A stretch of DNA of 64,000 nt from Brevibacillus brevis. GTDB taxonomy: Bacteria > Bacillota > Bacilli > Brevibacillales > Brevibacillaceae. The notes below the pieces were generated by a model. It had not been told where the DNA came from, made no database searches, and saw nothing but the letters and a program-made list of their open reading frames with translations. Shown here piece after piece: positions 61,844 to 64,000 of the stretch. The stretch covers positions 6,083,001 to 6,147,000 of the forward strand of contig NZ_CP134050.1 of NCBI RefSeq assembly GCF_031583145.1, written 5' to 3'. The translations under genes and the position numbers were made by a program. The stretch's first letter is position 1. The number at the start of each line of letters is the position of its first letter.

Positions 61844-63205
61844 TTGGATGCAGCGATTAGCGAGCTATGGCGCAAAGTCCTGGCCAAGATAGAAAAATCG
61901 CTAAGCAAACCCAGTTTTGATACCTGGCTGAAGGCGACCAAGGCAACCACTTTGGAAGAAGATGCGCTGATCGTCGTCGCGCCGAATGACTTCGCCCGAG
62001 ATTGGCTCGAAACCAGGTACTCTCAATTGATTACCGATACACTATATGAAGTGACGGGTATCAATATGAAGGTAAAATTCGTCGTCCTGCAAAATCCGGA
62101 TGCCGCATTTGCCGATGAACAGCCCGCTCCGCGGGTAAAAGCATCTGCCCCGCCGGCAGCAGCGGATGATCAGCCACCCAGTATTCTGAATCCGAAGTAT
62201 ACGTTTGACACGTTTGTCATCGGTTCGGGAAACCGTTTTGCGCACGCGGCGTCGCTCGCAGTAGCCGAAGCACCCGCCAAAGCCTACAATCCCCTCTTTA
62301 TTTACGGGGGTGTCGGACTGGGCAAGACCCACTTGATGCACGCGATCGGCCATTACGTCATTCAGCACAACCCTTCGGCAAAAGTGGTCTATTTGTCATC
62401 TGAAAAATTTACGAACGAGTTCATCAACTCGATCCGGGACAACAAAGCCGTGGAATTCCGCAACAAGTACCGGAGCGTGGACGTTCTTTTGATCGACGAC
62501 ATTCAGTTTCTGGCCGGCAAGGAATCCACGCAGGAAGAGTTTTTCCATACATTTAATGCACTGCACGAAGAAAGCAAGCAGATTATCATATCTTCCGACC
62601 GGCCTCCCAAGGAGATCCCGACGCTGGAGGATCGGCTCCGCTCCCGCTTTGAATGGGGGCTCATCACGGATATTCAGCCGCCGGATCTTGAGACGCGGAT
62701 CGCCATTTTGCGAAAAAAGGCGAAAGCGGAGAATCTGGACATACCGAATGAAGTCATGGCCTACATCGCCAATCAGATCGACAGCAACATTCGGGAGCTG
62801 GAAGGCGCCCTGATTCGCGTCGTGGCGTACTCTTCTTTAATTAATCGCGATATTGACACGCAGCTCGCGGCCGAAGCGCTCAAGGACATCATTCCGTCCT
62901 CGCGACCTCGCGTGATTACCATCATGGATATTCAGCGGGCGGTGGGAGAAGCGTTTAGCCTGAAACTCGAGGACTTCAAGGCGAAGAAGCGGACAAAAAC
63001 AGTGGCTTTCCCGCGTCAAATCGCAATGTACCTCTCCCGGGAGCTGACCGATGCGTCCCTGCCTAAAATCGGCGACGAATTTGGCGGACGCGACCATACG
63101 ACCGTCATCCATGCGCACGAGAAAATCTCACGTGCCTTGGCCAACGATCCGCAAATGCAGACTACCATCCAGTCGCTGATCGAAAAGCTGAAAGCCAATC
63201 ATTAA
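61844..63205 (+). CDS. dnaA: Chromosomal replication initiator DnaA
   Basis: Start TTG 61844 with AAAGGAGGG upstream (an in-frame ATG at 61820 lies before that site). 453 residues: domain I (ELWRKVLAKIEKSLSKPSFDTWLK), linker, AAA+ domain with Walker A GGVGLGKTHL and Walker B LLIDDIQFLAG, and domain IV with the box-binding signature PKIGDEFGGRDHTTVIHA. Intact. Confidence 0.98.
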   Translation: MDAAISELWRKVLAKIEKSLSKPSFDTWLKATKATTLEEDALIVVAPNDFARDWLETRYSQLITDTLYEVTGINMKVKFVVLQNPDAAFADEQPAPRVKASAPPAAADDQPPSILNPKYTFDTFVIGSGNRFAHAASLAVAEAPAKAYNPLFIYGGVGLGKTHLMHAIGHYVIQHNPSAKVVYLSSEKFTNEFINSIRDNKAVEFRNKYRSVDVLLIDDIQFLAGKESTQEEFFHTFNALHEESKQIIISSDRPPKEIPTLEDRLRSRFEWGLITDIQPPDLETRIAILRKKAKAENLDIPNEVMAYIANQIDSNIRELEGALIRVVAYSSLINRDIDTQLAAEALKDIIPSSRPRVITIMDIQRAVGEAFSLKLEDFKAKKRTKTVAFPRQIAMYLSRELTDASLPKIGDEFGGRDHTTVIHAHEKISRALANDPQMQTTIQSLIEKLKANH

Positions 63206-63208
63206 ACC

Positions 63209-63350
63209 TGTGCATAACGCAAAAAGCCTATACACAACTTACCCACATGTGTATAGGCTCTCTTTTGCGTAAGGGATCCACATATCCACAAATCCACAGG
63301 CCCTAGTACTACTTCTGTTAAAAAAGATATATCCTAATAAGATATGAGAA
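63209..63350. other. oriC, dnaA-dnaN intergenic: boxes and unwinding region
   Basis: TGTGCATAA (63209), TTACCCACA (63239), then three tandem boxes every 8 bp (GGATCCACA 63274, ATATCCACA 63282, AAATCCACA 63290), a TAGTACTACTTCTG trio-like stretch and AT-rich DNA (TTAAAAAAGATATATCC). The order box-trio-AT matches the B. subtilis unwinding site. A hairpin CCTATACACA/TGTGTATAGG followed by CTCTTTTG may end dnaA transcripts. Confidence 0.88.
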
Positions 63351-63408
63351 AAGCACAGCTATTATACCTGGCTCAGGAAAAATAGCTGGAGAGAGGGAGG
63401 CTACGTTG

Positions 63409-64000
63409 ATGCATATCACCGTTCAACGAGACAAATTGTCGAACGCTGTATCGCACGTCAGCAAAGCGGTGTCCAGCCGAACAACCATTCCTATTCTGAC
63501 GGGGATCAAGATCAAAACAGACGACGAGGGTTTGACTCTGACTGCCAGTGATTCCGATATATCCATCGAGGTTCAGATTCCATTGGAAGAAGCGGGCGAA
63601 TGGGGTGTCACCATCCATGAGCCGGGCAGCATTGTTTTGACTGCGCGCATTTTCAGCGAAATCGTCCGCAAGCTGCCAAGCAACGAAATCCATATCCAAG
63701 TGGATGACCGCCTGGTTACCCAAATCCGGTCGGGACAAGCCGAATTCACCATCAACGGTATGGATGCCAGCGAATACCCGCAATTGCCCCATCTGGAAGA
63801 GGATAAAGTCTTCAGCGTACCCTGCGACCTGCTGAAAGCGATGATTCGCCAAACGGTTTTCGGCGTTTCCACTTCGGAAATGCGTCCGATCCTGACAGGT
63901 CTCATGTGGTCTTTGGAAAAAGGGCAGCTGCGATTCGTCGCGACAGACAGCCATCGCTTGGCCAGCCGGACAGCCATGGTCGAATGCAGGGAAGACCTTT
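63409..64000 (+). CDS. dnaN: DNA polymerase III beta subunit (sliding clamp), 5' part
   Basis: ATG 63409 after GAGGGAGG. The visible 197 residues (MHITVQRDKLSNAVSHVSKA, IPILTGIKIKTDDEGLTLTA, FVATDSHRLASR) cover domain 1 and part of domain 2. The gene continues past the window. Co-transcribed with or just after dnaA. Confidence 0.97.
   Translation, partial: MHITVQRDKLSNAVSHVSKAVSSRTTIPILTGIKIKTDDEGLTLTASDSDISIEVQIPLEEAGEWGVTIHEPGSIVLTARIFSEIVRKLPSNEIHIQVDDRLVTQIRSGQAEFTINGMDASEYPQLPHLEEDKVFSVPCDLLKAMIRQTVFGVSTSEMRPILTGLMWSLEKGQLRFVATDSHRLASRTAMVECREDL

Overview
The window is the replication-origin region of a Bacillales chromosome. Gene order (rpmH-rnpA-yidD-yidC-jag-mnmE-mnmG-rsmG-noc-parA-parB on one side of dnaA, dnaN on the other, then rpsF-ssb-rpsR, gdpP-rplI-dnaB-purA and walRK-yycHIJ-htrC-rlmH) is the Bacillus subtilis type. 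The gene content, protein sequences and moderately high GC suggest Brevibacillus or a close relative; that genus call is inference.

Layout from left to right. 1-9.1 kb: a secreted beta-helix/Ig-like/FIVAR-repeat surface protein whose reading frame is broken at a repeat junction, then a complex membrane hybrid histidine kinase facing a receiver-plus-BTAD response regulator. 9.3-16.7 kb: an accessory island outward of the 3' end of rlmH. The last codons of rlmH (GEPYHK-stop) reappear in whole or decayed form four more times at about 9.35, 11.16, 12.74 and 16.36 kb, each next to a GC-rich hairpin. This is the architecture of staphylococcal SCC-type cassettes in tandem. The cassettes hold an HxlR regulator with an alcohol dehydrogenase-like oxidoreductase, a P-loop ATPase with a nuclease-like C-terminus, and a DHFR-like protein with a short UvrA paralogue. 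No cassette recombinase gene is present. 16.7-27.5 kb: rlmH, a CxxH/CxxC protein, HtrC, the WalRK-YycHIJ cell-wall operon and an M23 peptidase. 27.6-39.1 kb: purA, dnaB, rplI, gdpP, yybS, rpsR, ssb, rpsF, ychF. Here ssb is split by a 2.8 kb group II intron, and excision at the boundaries I infer rebuilds SSB exactly. 39.3-48 kb: oxidoreductase, secreted PepF, a tiny YjcZ-type protein, MscS, YyaC and others, with a cluster of DnaA boxes about 20 kb from dnaA. 48-55 kb: cysteine desulfurase-like protein, parB/parA, noc, two parS sites and an mgtC broken by a 4-bp duplication. 55-64 kb: tRNA-modification, membrane-insertion and RNase P genes, bipartite oriC, dnaA and the start of dnaN.

An 88-bp intergenic repeat occurs three times (40.0, 42.8, 61.0 kb), each time just past the T-tract of a minus-strand terminator. 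I see no tRNA, rRNA or CRISPR array. The strongest candidates for follow-up are the SCC-like cassette chain at rlmH, the intron in essential ssb, the distal DnaA-box cluster and the terminator-linked repeat.
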